Shown here in pieces: positions 41,310 to 49,679 of a DNA stretch of 64,000 bases (positions are counted from its first letter, which is position 1; every line of letters starts with the position of its first letter). The notes under the pieces are model-generated. The model was not told where the DNA came from. It saw nothing but the letters and a program-made list of their open reading frames with translations, and ran no database searches. The position numbers were made by a program, and so were the translations under genes. The stretch covers positions 62,001 through 126,000 of the forward strand of contig CAJTFK010000006.1 of NCBI GenBank assembly GCA_910575505.1, given 5' to 3'. The DNA comes from Oscillospiraceae bacterium (GTDB lineage Bacteria > Bacillota > Clostridia > Oscillospirales > Oscillospiraceae).

Positions 41310-41800
41310 TCGGGGCGGTGGGAAGCTGGCTCCGCTCCGTGGCGGCGGTGACGCTGCTGCTGTCGGTTGTGCAGATTCTGATTCCGGAGGGGGCTTTGCG
41401 GAGGGTAGCCGGCTTTACCGGGGGTCTTCTTCTGCTGGCGGCGCTGCTCCAGCCGTTGCGGCGGGCGGACTTCGGCTGGCTGGGTCTGGACTTCACGGTG
41501 TACAGAGCGGAGATTGAGGCCCGGTCGGCGGAATTGTCCGCCTCGGAAAAAGAAGCCCTGGCGGACATCATAGAGGCGCGGACAGCCGCATATATATCGG
41601 ACAAAGCGGACGCGCTGGGATCACCTGTGGCGGTCCGGGTGGAGACCAGGCCAGGGGAGGACGGCGTTCCCCTGCCCTGGTCGGCGGAGCTGGAGGGGCC
41701 CCGGTCCCAGGCGCTGGCGGCCTGGGTGGAAGGGGAGCTGGGCATTCCGGCAGAGAGGCAGGTATGGCATGAAGGAAAAACAGGACAGGAAATCGGTTGA
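41306..41800 (+). CDS. spoIIIAF: Stage III sporulation protein AF
   Basis: 164 residues. Two N-terminal membrane helices (WLRSVAAVTLLLSVVQILIPEG, RVAGFTGGLLLLAALLQPL) followed by a small soluble domain of the ring-building motif type. It overlaps spoIIIAE by 4 bases and spoIIIAG by 32 bases. Confidence 0.9.
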   Translation: MIGAVGSWLRSVAAVTLLLSVVQILIPEGALRRVAGFTGGLLLLAALLQPLRRADFGWLGLDFTVYRAEIEARSAELSASEKEALADIIEARTAAYISDKADALGSPVAVRVETRPGEDGVPLPWSAELEGPRSQALAAWVEGELGIPAERQVWHEGKTGQEIG

Positions 41801-42317
41801 AGGAGTGCGAAAGATATGGGACAGATACAAATACGCAATCCTGGTGGCGCTGATCGGCGCAGGATTGCTGCTGTGGCCCGGCGGGGGGCTGCCGGGTTCG
41901 GAGGATCAGGACCGGGCAGATACGGGGCAGGCCGCTTCGGAAAACGCGGAACGGGAGGTGCGGGAGCTCCAGAGGGAAATGGAGGAAATTATCGGGACCA
42001 TGAGCGGCGTGGGGCAGGTTCGGGTGATGCTGACGGTGGACTCCGACGGGGAACGCCAGCTGGCCCAGGACTCTCAGCTGAGCTACAGCGGCGATACTGC
42101 CGCGCCGGAGGACTATTCCCGCAGCTCCGAGGTCGTGTTGACCGGTGGCTCCGGCGGCGGCGCAGTGATCGTCCGGACCCTGTATCCCACCTATCGGGGG
42201 GCTCTGGTGGTCTGCGAGGGAGGGGACCGGGCGGAGGTGCGCCTGGCGGTGACGGAGGCGGTGTCCGCCCTCACCGGGCTTCCCAGCGACCGCGTTACCG
42301 TGGCAAAATGGCAATAA
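41769..42317 (+). CDS. spoIIIAG: Stage III sporulation protein AG
   Basis: 182 residues. One membrane helix (YAILVALIGAGLLLW, about 22-36), then a ring-building-motif domain (EMEEIIGTMSGVGQVRVMLTVDSDGE in pieces; YRGALVVCEGGDRAEVRLAVTEAVSALTGL in pieces). In Bacillus SpoIIIAG forms a large ring in the intermembrane space. The start, 32 bases inside spoIIIAF, is supported by GGCAGGT and the family N-terminus. Confidence 0.94.
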   Translation: MKEKQDRKSVEGVRKIWDRYKYAILVALIGAGLLLWPGGGLPGSEDQDRADTGQAASENAEREVRELQREMEEIIGTMSGVGQVRVMLTVDSDGERQLAQDSQLSYSGDTAAPEDYSRSSEVVLTGGSGGGAVIVRTLYPTYRGALVVCEGGDRAEVRLAVTEAVSALTGLPSDRVTVAKWQ

Positions 42318-42340
42318 TTATCTGGAGGAGGAAAGGACCC

Positions 42341-42949
42341 ATGAGCGCAAGATGGAAACGGAACACAGTGGTAGCGACAATGGCGGTGCTGGTCTGCGCG
42401 GCGGTGGCGCTGAACTGGCGCTACAGCGGCCAGGAGGCCCTGGACGCGGCGAAGGAGGCCGGAACCAAAATTCTGGGAGAGGCCACACTGGTCTCCAGCC
42501 AGCAGGAGACGGAAAGCGGAGACGCCGGAGAGGCCGCGCAGACCGGAGGAGAAGCGGAGGCCGGTCCGGCGGACGAGGCGGGCGTCTATGCCGGTTCGGA
42601 TTATTTCGCCTCCGCCCGCCTGACCCGCCAGCAGGCCAGGGACAACGCCATCTCCCTGCTCCAGGAGGCGGCGGAGCAGGAGAACGCCGCCCAGGATGTG
42701 GCCAATGAGGCCTCCGAGGGCATTCAGGTGCTGGCATCCTATACGCTGAAGGAAGCCCAGATTGAAAACCTGGTCACCGCCAAGGGATATACCGACTGCG
42801 TGGCTTTTATGGGAGACAACAGCATCAGCGTGGTGGTATCCACCGAGAGCGGGGAGCTGACGGCGGAGGACGTGGCCAAGATCACCGACATCGCCATGTC
42901 CGAAACCGGCGTGTCCGCCAGCGGAATCAAAATCATGGCGGCAAATTAG
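42341..42949 (+). CDS. spoIIIAH: Stage III sporulation protein AH
   Basis: 202 residues. N-terminal membrane helix (VVATMAVLVCAAVALNW), an acidic linker, then the YscJ/FliF-like domain (YFASARLTRQQARDNAISLL, YTDCVAFMGDNSISVVV, ITDIAMSETGV) that binds SpoIIQ from the forespore. GGAGGAGGAAAGG precedes ATG 42341. Last gene of the operon. Confidence 0.95.
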   Translation: MSARWKRNTVVATMAVLVCAAVALNWRYSGQEALDAAKEAGTKILGEATLVSSQQETESGDAGEAAQTGGEAEAGPADEAGVYAGSDYFASARLTRQQARDNAISLLQEAAEQENAAQDVANEASEGIQVLASYTLKEAQIENLVTAKGYTDCVAFMGDNSISVVVSTESGELTAEDVAKITDIAMSETGVSASGIKIMAAN

Positions 42950-42952
42950 TAG

Positions 42953-42981
42953 TTGTATTTTCCGGGCGGGTATGGTAAAAT
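42953..42981 (+). promoter_or_regulatory. Sigma-A-like promoter before the YqhY-like gene
   Basis: TTGTAT 42953-42958, 17-base spacer, TAAAAT 42976-42981, directly after spoIIIAH. It would free the downstream growth genes from sporulation control. Confidence 0.55.
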
Positions 42982-43044
42982 AAACAGGATTCCCCGGCAT
43001 TGGGGCCGGCGGCGCACTAAGGAACAGAGAAGGAGAGTTGCAGA

Positions 43045-43422
43045 ATGGCCGAGAGCAAGGAGTATATGACCCTGCCGGAGGAAAACGGCAGCATCAATAT
43101 CGCGGAGGAGGTCATCGCGGCGATTGCTGTGGGGGCCGTCCGGGATGTAGAGGGCGTATCCGGCATGATGACCAACCTGGGCGGCAGCGTCACGGACCTG
43201 GTGACCAACCGGAAAAACGCGCAGAAGGGCGTCAGGGGCGTGAAGATTGACATGACCGGCGCGGCTCTGGTGCTGGACCTGTATCTGACAGTCCGGTACG
43301 GACACCCCATTCCGGAGGTGGCGGGCAATGCCCAAAAGGCGGTCGCGTCCTCGATTGAGGCCATGACCGGCTGCGCCGTGGAGGCTGTGAACATTCACGT
43401 GTGCGGCGTGAGTCTGGAGTAA
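43045..43422 (+). CDS. Asp23/Gls24-family protein (YqhY-like)
   Basis: 125 residues with one Asp23 domain (GSINIAEEVIAAIAVGAVRDVEGVSGM in pieces; VKIDMTGAALVLDLYLTVRYGHPIPEVA in pieces). Position between spoIIIAH and nusB equals that of yqhY in Bacillus, where accB-accC lie between; those two are absent here. Bacillus YqhY is tied to acetyl-CoA carboxylase control. GAAGGAGAG precedes ATG 43045. Confidence 0.92.
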   Translation: MAESKEYMTLPEENGSINIAEEVIAAIAVGAVRDVEGVSGMMTNLGGSVTDLVTNRKNAQKGVRGVKIDMTGAALVLDLYLTVRYGHPIPEVAGNAQKAVASSIEAMTGCAVEAVNIHVCGVSLE

Positions 43423-43485
43423 GCGCCGGAAAAGACAGACGGGCCTGAAACCAAAAAGGGAACAAACACAAAGGACGGAAGCTGT

Positions 43486-43935
43486 ATGGTACGGAATACC
43501 GCCCGAGAGATTGCCATTCATCTCTCCTATGAAATGAGTTTTACAGACAAGACCGCCGGGGAGCTGCTGGACCAGCGGCTGACGGCGGAGGCCTTTTCCG
43601 AGCTGGCCGGGGAGGACTCGATCTATGACGAGGTCCCCGGTCCCAAGCAGGCGGACTATATCCGCCGCCTGGTGGGGGGAACGGCGGAGCACGCCGCCGA
43701 GCTGGACGGGTACATTGCCAAGTATGCCAAGGGCTGGAAGTTTTCCCGCATTCCCCTGGTGGCCTCCGCCATTATGCGGGTGGCCATGTACGAGGTGCTT
43801 TACATGCCGGACATTCCCACCGGGGCCGCCATCAACGAGGCGGTGGAAATCGCCAAGAAATATGAAACGCCGGAGACGGTGAAGTTCATCAACGGCATCC
43901 TGGGCAGCTTTGCCCGGGAGGAGATCACGGAATAA
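43486..43935 (+). CDS. nusB: Transcription antitermination protein NusB
   Basis: 149 residues, all helical: TAREIAIHLSYEMSF at the N-terminus, then LDGYIAKYAKGWKFSRIPLVASAIMRVAMYEVLY in pieces and INEAVEIAKKYETPETVKFINGIL in pieces, the best-conserved NusB blocks. It binds boxA RNA with S10 in rRNA transcription. Ends at a strong terminator. Confidence 0.96.
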   Translation: MVRNTAREIAIHLSYEMSFTDKTAGELLDQRLTAEAFSELAGEDSIYDEVPGPKQADYIRRLVGGTAEHAAELDGYIAKYAKGWKFSRIPLVASAIMRVAMYEVLYMPDIPTGAAINEAVEIAKKYETPETVKFINGILGSFAREEITE

Positions 43936-43944
43936 ATCGGAACG

Positions 43945-43992
43945 GCAGAGCGGAGGCGGCGCGGGAGCGCCGCCATTCCGGCTCTGCTTTTT
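43945..43992 (+). terminator. Intrinsic terminator after nusB
   Basis: Outer stem gcagagc/gctctgc (43945-43951 with 43981-43987), inner stem ggcggcgc/gcgccgcc, then Ts. Confidence 0.9.
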
Positions 43993-44005
43993 CCCGTGGG
44001 CGGCC

Positions 44006-44221
44006 CTATTTCAGCGTCATGGAGAGACCTTCTCCGGTCCGCAGGCCCAGGAGAAAGGCCTGAATGGCCGTGAACTCCATGCACTTTTCCAGGGACCGCT
44101 GCTGCGCGGGCACAAGCTCGTTTTTCAGCAGGTCGAAATGGAAGCCGTAATCTCCCGCTTCGGCGGCCCGGAGCTTGGGGCGGATGTAGTTGGCGTAGAG
44201 CCACAGAGTAAAGTCTGACAT
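44006..44221 (-). CDS. Small hypothetical protein
   Basis: 71 residues from ATG 44221 (MSDFTLWLYANYIRPKL), with AAAGGTGG 6 bases upstream; an ATG at 44230 lacks spacing. Helical and mostly soluble (DYGFHFDLLKNELVPAQQRSLEKC, in pieces; FTAIQAFLLGLRTGEG). It lies divergent to a small XRE regulator gene and may belong to its control region. Not recognised. Confidence 0.65.
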   Translation of the reverse strand: MSDFTLWLYANYIRPKLRAAEAGDYGFHFDLLKNELVPAQQRSLEKCMEFTAIQAFLLGLRTGEGLSMTLK

Positions 44222-44237
44222 AAAAACCACCTTTCTT

Positions 44238-44266
44238 TTGACGACTGTTCAGTCGCTGACTAATAA
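44238..44266 (+). promoter_or_regulatory. Promoter-like site with overlapping inverted repeats before the second XRE gene
   Basis: TTGACG 44238-44243, 17-base spacer, TAATAA 44261-44266. The spacer contains cgact/agtcg (44242-44255) and an overlapping agtc/gact, a plausible operator. Confidence 0.5.
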
Positions 44267-44302
44267 TACCACGTCTAAATGGGCGCTGTCAAGGGTGAGG
44301 CT

Positions 44303-44512
44303 ATGAATATTCACGAGAGAATCAAAGAATTACGAAAAGAGCTGAACGAATCGCAAGTGAAAGTTGCCGAGGCTGTCGGCATTACACCGCGCCAGTATCA
44401 GCGTTTTGAAGCAGGGGAGCAGAAACCCGGTTTTGATAACCTCTGCGCTCTGGCAGACCATTTCGGCGTCAGCCTGGACTATCTGGCGGGGCGCACCGAC
44501 AGGAGGACATAA
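44303..44512 (+). CDS. XRE-family transcriptional regulator
   Basis: 69 residues from ATG 44303 (AAGGGTGAGG upstream). Helix-turn-helix LNESQVKVAEAVGITPRQYQ, then FEAGEQKPGFDNLCALADHFGVSLDYLAGRTD in pieces. This is the typical short Cro/CI-like form ending at SLDYLxGRTD. Likely targets are its own promoter and the divergent small gene. Confidence 0.9.
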   Translation: MNIHERIKELRKELNESQVKVAEAVGITPRQYQRFEAGEQKPGFDNLCALADHFGVSLDYLAGRTDRRT

Positions 44513-44565
44513 TTGGAACGGCTGAAAAAGCTGCCGGCGTTTATGCCGCTGCTGGCCGGGAGTCT

Positions 44566-45117
44566 GTGGAGCGCGGCGGGCCGGACGGCTGGGCCATGCT
44601 GATGACACTGGCGGGCATTTTGATTCTGACGCTGTGGCTGCCGGGAAAGAGTGCCGGAATTCTGACGGCGGGGGGCCTGTCTCTTCTGGCGGCGGGGCTG
44701 CTGCTGGCCTGCTGCCTTTACGCATCGGAAGCGCCTGCGAAGCCCCAGGATCTGACGGAGGTCCGGGGGACGGTTTCCTCTGTGAGGGCCGTTTCCGCCA
44801 GCCGTTTCAGCCGTACGGACTACCAGGTCACGCTGGAGGGCGGCGGAGGGACCTGCCGGCTCTCCGGCGTCCGCTGGGGCGGGGGACGCCTCCCTCTGAA
44901 AGCCGGGGACCGGGTCCGGCTTTTGTGTGCGGGGGACCGGGGCTCTGTCTATGAGCTGGAAATCAATGGCGAGACCGTCATGTCCTATGAGACCGCCTGT
45001 GTCCGAACAGAGGAAAACCGGTCCCTTTTGTGGGCCGTGGGACTGCTGGTTCCGGGGGGACTGGGGCTGGGGGTTCTGAACGGGGCGGGAAAACGCGCAA
45101 AACAGAAGCAGCGGTAA
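44566..45117 (+). CDS. Two-helix membrane protein with OB-like middle, unknown
   Basis: 183 residues if GTG 44566 is the start; ATG 44602 is an attractive alternative because it overlaps the stop of a 29-codon upstream frame (TTG 44513, AGGAGG upstream) as TGATG. Hydrophobic helices at about 11-50 and about 150-170 flank a beta-rich domain (LTEVRGTVSSVRAVSASRFSRTDY in pieces, KAGDRVRLLCAGDRG). Family unknown. It lies 11 bases before xseA. Confidence 0.65.
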   Translation: MERGGPDGWAMLMTLAGILILTLWLPGKSAGILTAGGLSLLAAGLLLACCLYASEAPAKPQDLTEVRGTVSSVRAVSASRFSRTDYQVTLEGGGGTCRLSGVRWGGGRLPLKAGDRVRLLCAGDRGSVYELEINGETVMSYETACVRTEENRSLLWAVGLLVPGGLGLGVLNGAGKRAKQKQR

Positions 45118-45128
45118 GGAGGCCGGAG

Positions 45129-46346
45129 ATGGAACAGCATATTTACGGCGTTACAGAGCTGAATCTGCTGGTCAAGCAGAAGCTGGACAGTGTTTCGGAG
45201 CTCCGTCGGGTCTTTGTCCGCGGGGAGCTGTCCAATTATAAAATTCACCCCACCGGACACCATTTTTTCAATCTGAAGGACCCTGACGGCGTGCTGAGCT
45301 GCATCATGTACGCCCAGAGTGCCGCCGGGCTGCGGTTCCGTCCGGAAAACGGAATGCGGGTTATTTTACAGGGCCGCGTCTCGGTTTTTCCGCGGAACGG
45401 CGCTTATCAGCTCTATTGTAATTCCATCACGCCGGAGGGGGCGGGGGAGCTGGCCCTGGGGCTGGAGCAGCTGAAGCGGCAGCTTTATGCCGAGGGTCTG
45501 TTTGACCCGGCCCACAAAAAGCCCCTGCCCCGGTTTCCGGAGAAAATTGCCGTCATTACCGCCGCCTCCGGCGACGCGGTCCGGGATATCATCCAGATTC
45601 TGAAACGCCGCTATCCCCTGGCAAAGGTGCTGGTTTTGTCTGTCCACGTCCAGGGAGACCGGGCGCCGGCAGAGATCGCCGGGGCCATTCGCTACGCCAA
45701 CCGCTGGCAGGTGGCAGACCTGATTATCACCGGCCGGGGCGGAGGGTCTGCGGAGGATTTGTGGGCCTTCAACGATGAGCGGATTATTCGGGCGATCTAT
45801 GAATCGGAGCTGCCGGTGATCTCCGCCGTGGGCCACGAGCCGGACGAGACCCTGGCAGACTTTGCCGCAGACGTCCGGGCCTCCACCCCATCCAACGCGG
45901 CGGAGGTGGCGGTCCCCAATCAGGTGGAGGTGCTGCGCTTCCTGCGGGATACCGGCAGCTGGCTGGAAAGGCAGGAGTCCGCCCGGCTGGCGATTCTGCG
46001 GCAGCAGCTGGACGCGCTGGCCTCCAAACGGGTGATGACGGACCATATGGCCTATATTCAGGACTGCCGCATGAGACTGGTCCATGTCCAGCAGCGGCTG
46101 GGAGATCTGGCCGGGGCGCTGGCAGAGCGGAAGCGCTTCCGGTTCGCCGCTCTGGCGGCGGCGTTGGACGCCATGAGTCCGCTGAAGGTTCTGAGCCGGG
46201 GCTACGCCATGGCCCAGGGGTCCGACGGGCAGATTCTTCGGAGCAGCCGGGACACCGAGCCGGGGGCTGATGTGAAGGTGACATTGGGAGACGGGGGCTT
46301 TACCTGCACCGTGAAGAGCCTTTTTGAGAAGGAGAGACCGATATGA
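45129..46346 (+). CDS. xseA: Exodeoxyribonuclease VII large subunit
   Basis: 405 residues. N-terminal OB-fold (VFVRGELSNYKIHPTGHHFFNLKD in pieces), catalytic core with ITAASGDAVRDI, ITGRGGGSAEDLWAFNDE and PVISAVGHEPDETLADFAADVRASTPSNAAE in pieces, then a coiled coil that binds XseB. It degrades single-stranded DNA to short oligonucleotides. TAAGGAGG precedes ATG 45129; it overlaps xseB by 4 bases. Confidence 0.96.
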   Translation: MEQHIYGVTELNLLVKQKLDSVSELRRVFVRGELSNYKIHPTGHHFFNLKDPDGVLSCIMYAQSAAGLRFRPENGMRVILQGRVSVFPRNGAYQLYCNSITPEGAGELALGLEQLKRQLYAEGLFDPAHKKPLPRFPEKIAVITAASGDAVRDIIQILKRRYPLAKVLVLSVHVQGDRAPAEIAGAIRYANRWQVADLIITGRGGGSAEDLWAFNDERIIRAIYESELPVISAVGHEPDETLADFAADVRASTPSNAAEVAVPNQVEVLRFLRDTGSWLERQESARLAILRQQLDALASKRVMTDHMAYIQDCRMRLVHVQQRLGDLAGALAERKRFRFAALAAALDAMSPLKVLSRGYAMAQGSDGQILRSSRDTEPGADVKVTLGDGGFTCTVKSLFEKERPI

Positions 46347-46582
46347 GTGAACAGAAAACCATGACGTTTGAAGAGCAGATCAAGCGCCTGGAGGCCATTG
46401 TGGCGGCGCTGGAAAAGGGAGACGTCCAGCTGGCGGATTCCCTTGCGCTGTTTGAGGAGGGCACAAAGCTGATTGCCGCCTGTTCCAGAGAGCTGGACCA
46501 GGCGGAGCAGAGGGTGGTCCAGCTGGTAAAGGGCGCCGGCGGCGCTCCTCAGGAACTGCCCTTTGATGTGCTGGAGGACTGA
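46343..46582 (+). CDS. xseB: Exodeoxyribonuclease VII small subunit
   Basis: 79 residues: FEEQIKRLEAIVAALEKGDVQLADSLALFEEG, given in pieces as RLEAIVAALEKGDVQL and DSLALFEEG, is the family core. Several copies wrap the XseA coiled coil. GAAGGAGAG precedes ATG 46343. Confidence 0.96.
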   Translation: MSEQKTMTFEEQIKRLEAIVAALEKGDVQLADSLALFEEGTKLIAACSRELDQAEQRVVQLVKGAGGAPQELPFDVLED

Positions 46583-46585
46583 GCC

Positions 46586-47482
46586 GTGGATTTTACTAAG
46601 GAGATGGAGGCGGCCCGAGCGCTGGCGGAGGCCCGTTTGACGGAATTTTTTTCCGGCGGAGGTCTGGAGAAGGCCATGCGCTACAGCCTCCTGGCTGGCG
46701 GCAAGCGTATCCGGCCCGTCCTGACCATGAAGTTCTGTGAGGCCGCCGGCGGAACCCTGGAAGAAGCGCTGGACTTTGGGTGTGCAGTAGAAATGCTTCA
46801 CACATATTCCCTGATTCACGACGACCTGCCCTGCATGGATAACGACGATCTCCGCCGGGGCAGGCCCACCAGCCACAAGGTATTTGGCGAGTGCACGGCG
46901 ACGCTGGCGGGAGACGCGCTTCAGGCGGCGGCGTTTCAAACCGTCCTGTCTGCGGAAGGCTCCTGGCGGCACGGCGGGGGAGCCTGTAAGGCCCTGGCGG
47001 CGAGGGTCCTGGCAGAGGCCGCAGGCGTTCAGGGTATGTGCGGCGGACAGTATTGGGACACCGCGGACGACGGCCGGCCCCGCACGGTTGAGGATCTGAC
47101 CGCCATCAACGATCAGAAGACCGGAGCCCTCCTCCGGGCAGCCTGCATGATGGGCGTCGCCGCCTCCATGGGTCGGCGGACGGTGGAGGACGCCTGTATG
47201 GACGCCGCCCGGGACTACGCGTCAAATTTGGGCCTGGCCTTCCAGATCAGGGACGATATCCTGGACACCACCTCCACCGCCGGCGAGCTGGGAAAGCCCA
47301 TCGGCTCCGATGCCGCCAACGGCAAGACCACCTTTGTGACGCTGCTGGGAGTCCGGGCCTGTGAGAGACAGGTGCTGGATTATACGGAGCGGGCCAAGGA
47401 AGCCCTGTGCCGCTGCGCCTGGCAGGGAGACACAGAATTCCTTCTGGAGCTGGCGGACAGCCTGGCCCGGCGGGATCACTAA
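46586..47482 (+). CDS. ispA: Farnesyl diphosphate synthase (geranyltranstransferase)
   Basis: 298 residues, GTG start at 46586 with GGAGG 8 bases upstream. First Asp-rich motif DDLPCMDNDDLRRGRPTSHK, second DDILD; GGKRIRP and QAAAFQ are further blocks. The two residues between the first Asp pair and the rest (family DDLPxMDxDxxRRG) fit the bacterial FPP group. It condenses IPP with DMAPP and GPP. xseA-xseB-ispA is a standard Firmicute order; dxs, which often follows, is absent. Confidence 0.95.
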   Translation: MDFTKEMEAARALAEARLTEFFSGGGLEKAMRYSLLAGGKRIRPVLTMKFCEAAGGTLEEALDFGCAVEMLHTYSLIHDDLPCMDNDDLRRGRPTSHKVFGECTATLAGDALQAAAFQTVLSAEGSWRHGGGACKALAARVLAEAAGVQGMCGGQYWDTADDGRPRTVEDLTAINDQKTGALLRAACMMGVAASMGRRTVEDACMDAARDYASNLGLAFQIRDDILDTTSTAGELGKPIGSDAANGKTTFVTLLGVRACERQVLDYTERAKEALCRCAWQGDTEFLLELADSLARRDH

Positions 47483-47531
47483 AAACCTGATAGGCCGCCC
47501 CGGAATCGGGCGGGGGCAGGGGGAACGTACT

Positions 47532-48404
47532 GTGGCAAAATGCAAGAATATCATTCACGTCATCCAAAGCAATATGGACGGGTTTTCCAAGGGACAAAAG
47601 CGCATCGCGGCCTATATTCTGGAAAATTACGATAAGGCTGCCTTTATGACCGCCAGCCGTCTGGGGAGTCTGGCGGGGGTCAGCGAGTCCACGGTGGTCC
47701 GCTTCGCCTTTGAGCTGGGCTATGACGGCTATCCCAGCATGCAGCGGGCGCTTCAGGAGATGATCCGGAGCCGCCTGACCTCCACCCAGCGCATTCAGGC
47801 GGCGGAGGACATTTTTTCCGGACAGGACGTGCTGCCTGCCGTAATTCAGTCCGACATTGACAAGCTCCGGCTTATGAGCAGTCAGGCCAATCAGAGCGAG
47901 TTTGACCGGGTGGTTGACAAGCTGATGGGCTGCCGGCACATCTACATTTTCGGCGTCCGGTCCTCTTCCTTTGTGGCAGGCTATCTGAACTTTTACATGC
48001 ACCTGCTGCGGGAAAACGTCACACTGGTGCAGTCCAGCGCAGCAGGGGAAATCTTTGAGCAGCTTCTGCGCATTGGGCCCGGAGATGTGATGCTGGCCAT
48101 CAGCTTTCCGCGGTACTCCAAGGTCACCATCAACACGGTGAAATTTGCCCGGGACCGGGGAGCCAGTGTGGTGGCCATTACGGACAATGCTTCCTCTCCC
48201 ATCTACCAGCTTTCGGACGCGGCGCTGCTGGCGCCCTGTGAGATGATTTCCTTTGTGGACTCCATGGTGGCCCCCCTGTCCCTGATGAACGCCCTGGTTG
48301 TGACCATCTCCAACCGGGTGGAAAAAGACATCTCCACCACCTTCTCGGAGCTGGAGACCATCTGGAACGAATACGGTGTCTTTGGAAGGATGGATGATGA
48401 ATGA
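47532..48404 (+). CDS. MurR/RpiR-family transcriptional regulator
   Basis: 290 residues from GTG 47532. N-terminal RpiR helix-turn-helix (FSKGQKRIAAYILENYD, LGSLAGVSESTVVRFAFELGYDGYP in pieces) and a C-terminal SIS domain (IYIFGVRSSSFVAGYL, DVMLAISFPRYSKVTINTVKFARDRG in pieces) that binds a phosphosugar. The effector cannot be assigned because no sugar genes adjoin. It overlaps the next flavoprotein gene by 4 bases. Confidence 0.93.
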   Translation: MAKCKNIIHVIQSNMDGFSKGQKRIAAYILENYDKAAFMTASRLGSLAGVSESTVVRFAFELGYDGYPSMQRALQEMIRSRLTSTQRIQAAEDIFSGQDVLPAVIQSDIDKLRLMSSQANQSEFDRVVDKLMGCRHIYIFGVRSSSFVAGYLNFYMHLLRENVTLVQSSAAGEIFEQLLRIGPGDVMLAISFPRYSKVTINTVKFARDRGASVVAITDNASSPIYQLSDAALLAPCEMISFVDSMVAPLSLMNALVVTISNRVEKDISTTFSELETIWNEYGVFGRMDDE

Positions 48405-49639
48405 GGGTGCTTGTAGTGGGCGGAGGCGCCGCCGGGATGATGGCAGCCGTCTCCGCCGCGGAGGGGGGAGCCGACGTCACGCTGCTGGAGCCCAACGAAC
48501 GCCTTGGCAAGAAGCTGAACATTACAGGCAAGGGGCGCTGCAACCTCACCAACAACACCGGTCTGGAAGAGCTGCTGGCCAATGTTCCCCGGAATGGGAA
48601 ATTCCTTTACAGTGCCTTCTCCCGCTTCAATGCCCAGGATACTATGGCCTTTTTTGAGGAACTGGGCGTTCCACTGAAAACCGAGCGGGGGAACCGGGTG
48701 TTTCCGGTCAGCGGCCGTGCCTTTGACGTCAGTGCTGCTCTGGAACGCCGTCTGAAAAAGTTCCAGGTCCGTCTGGTCCGGGACCGGGCGAAGGCCCTGG
48801 AGACAGAGGACGGCATGGTCCGGGGCGTCTCGGGAGAACGGGACTGCTATCCGGCGGAGGCGGTGATTCTGGCCACCGGCGGCATCTCCTATCCCGCCAC
48901 CGGCTCCACCGGAGAGGGCCACCGGCTGGCGGAGGCCGCCGGACACACTGTGACGCCCCTTCGGGGCTCTCTGGTGCCCCTTCGGGATTTCGGGCTTGGG
49001 AAGACCCTCCAGGGTCTCAGCCTGCGGAACGTGGGCCTTACGGTGTTTGAAAACAGCAAAAAAATCTACACGGATTTTGGTGAACTGGTCTTTACCCACT
49101 TCGGCGTCAGCGGGCCGCTGATTCTGTCGGCCTCCGCCCATATGCGGTATTTTGAGGAACGGGCCTATCATCTGGAGATTGACCTGAAGCCCGCCCTGGA
49201 TGAGCAGGCCCTGGACCGGCGGCTGAGGATAGATTTCAAGAAGTACAGCAACCATGATTTCTGCAACGCTTTGAACGACCTGCTTCCTCAGAAGCTGATT
49301 CCGGAGATGGTCCGGGTTTCCGGCATCGACCCCAGGCAGAAGGTTCACGACATCACCAAGGAACAGCGCCGGGGCCTGCTCCAGCTGCTGAAGCACTTCC
49401 CGGTGGTCATCGCCGGGCCCTGCCCGGTGGAGGACGCCATCGTCACCTCCGGCGGCGTCAAGGTGGGTGAGGTGGACCCAAGGACCATGGAATCAAAGCT
49501 TGTAAAGGGTTTATACTTTGCGGGCGAAATTCTGGATGCGGACGCCTATACCGGCGGCTTCAATCTTCAGATCGCATGGTCCACCGGCCGTGCGGCGGGG
49601 CAGGCGGCGTCGGATTGCTCCGGGCCCCGGAAGCCGTAA
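48401..49639 (+). CDS. HI0933-family FAD-dependent oxidoreductase (YhiN/BaiN-like)
   Basis: 412 residues. FAD Rossmann motif VVGGGAAGMMAAVSAAEGG, the family block LGKKLNITGKGRCNLTN, GRAFDVSAAL, ATGGISYPATGSTGEGH, and late EDAIVTSGGVKVGEVDPRTMESK with AGEILDADAYTGGFNLQIAWSTG, quoted in pieces. The Clostridium scindens member BaiN has been linked to bile-acid dehydroxylation, but most homologues have no known substrate. No bai genes are nearby, so a bile-acid role is not implied. Begins at ATG 48401 inside the end of the regulator gene. Confidence 0.9.
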   Translation: MRVLVVGGGAAGMMAAVSAAEGGADVTLLEPNERLGKKLNITGKGRCNLTNNTGLEELLANVPRNGKFLYSAFSRFNAQDTMAFFEELGVPLKTERGNRVFPVSGRAFDVSAALERRLKKFQVRLVRDRAKALETEDGMVRGVSGERDCYPAEAVILATGGISYPATGSTGEGHRLAEAAGHTVTPLRGSLVPLRDFGLGKTLQGLSLRNVGLTVFENSKKIYTDFGELVFTHFGVSGPLILSASAHMRYFEERAYHLEIDLKPALDEQALDRRLRIDFKKYSNHDFCNALNDLLPQKLIPEMVRVSGIDPRQKVHDITKEQRRGLLQLLKHFPVVIAGPCPVEDAIVTSGGVKVGEVDPRTMESKLVKGLYFAGEILDADAYTGGFNLQIAWSTGRAAGQAASDCSGPRKP

Positions 49640-49679
49640 GACCCGGATTACAAAAGATAAAAACAGGGAGGTTTCCTCT

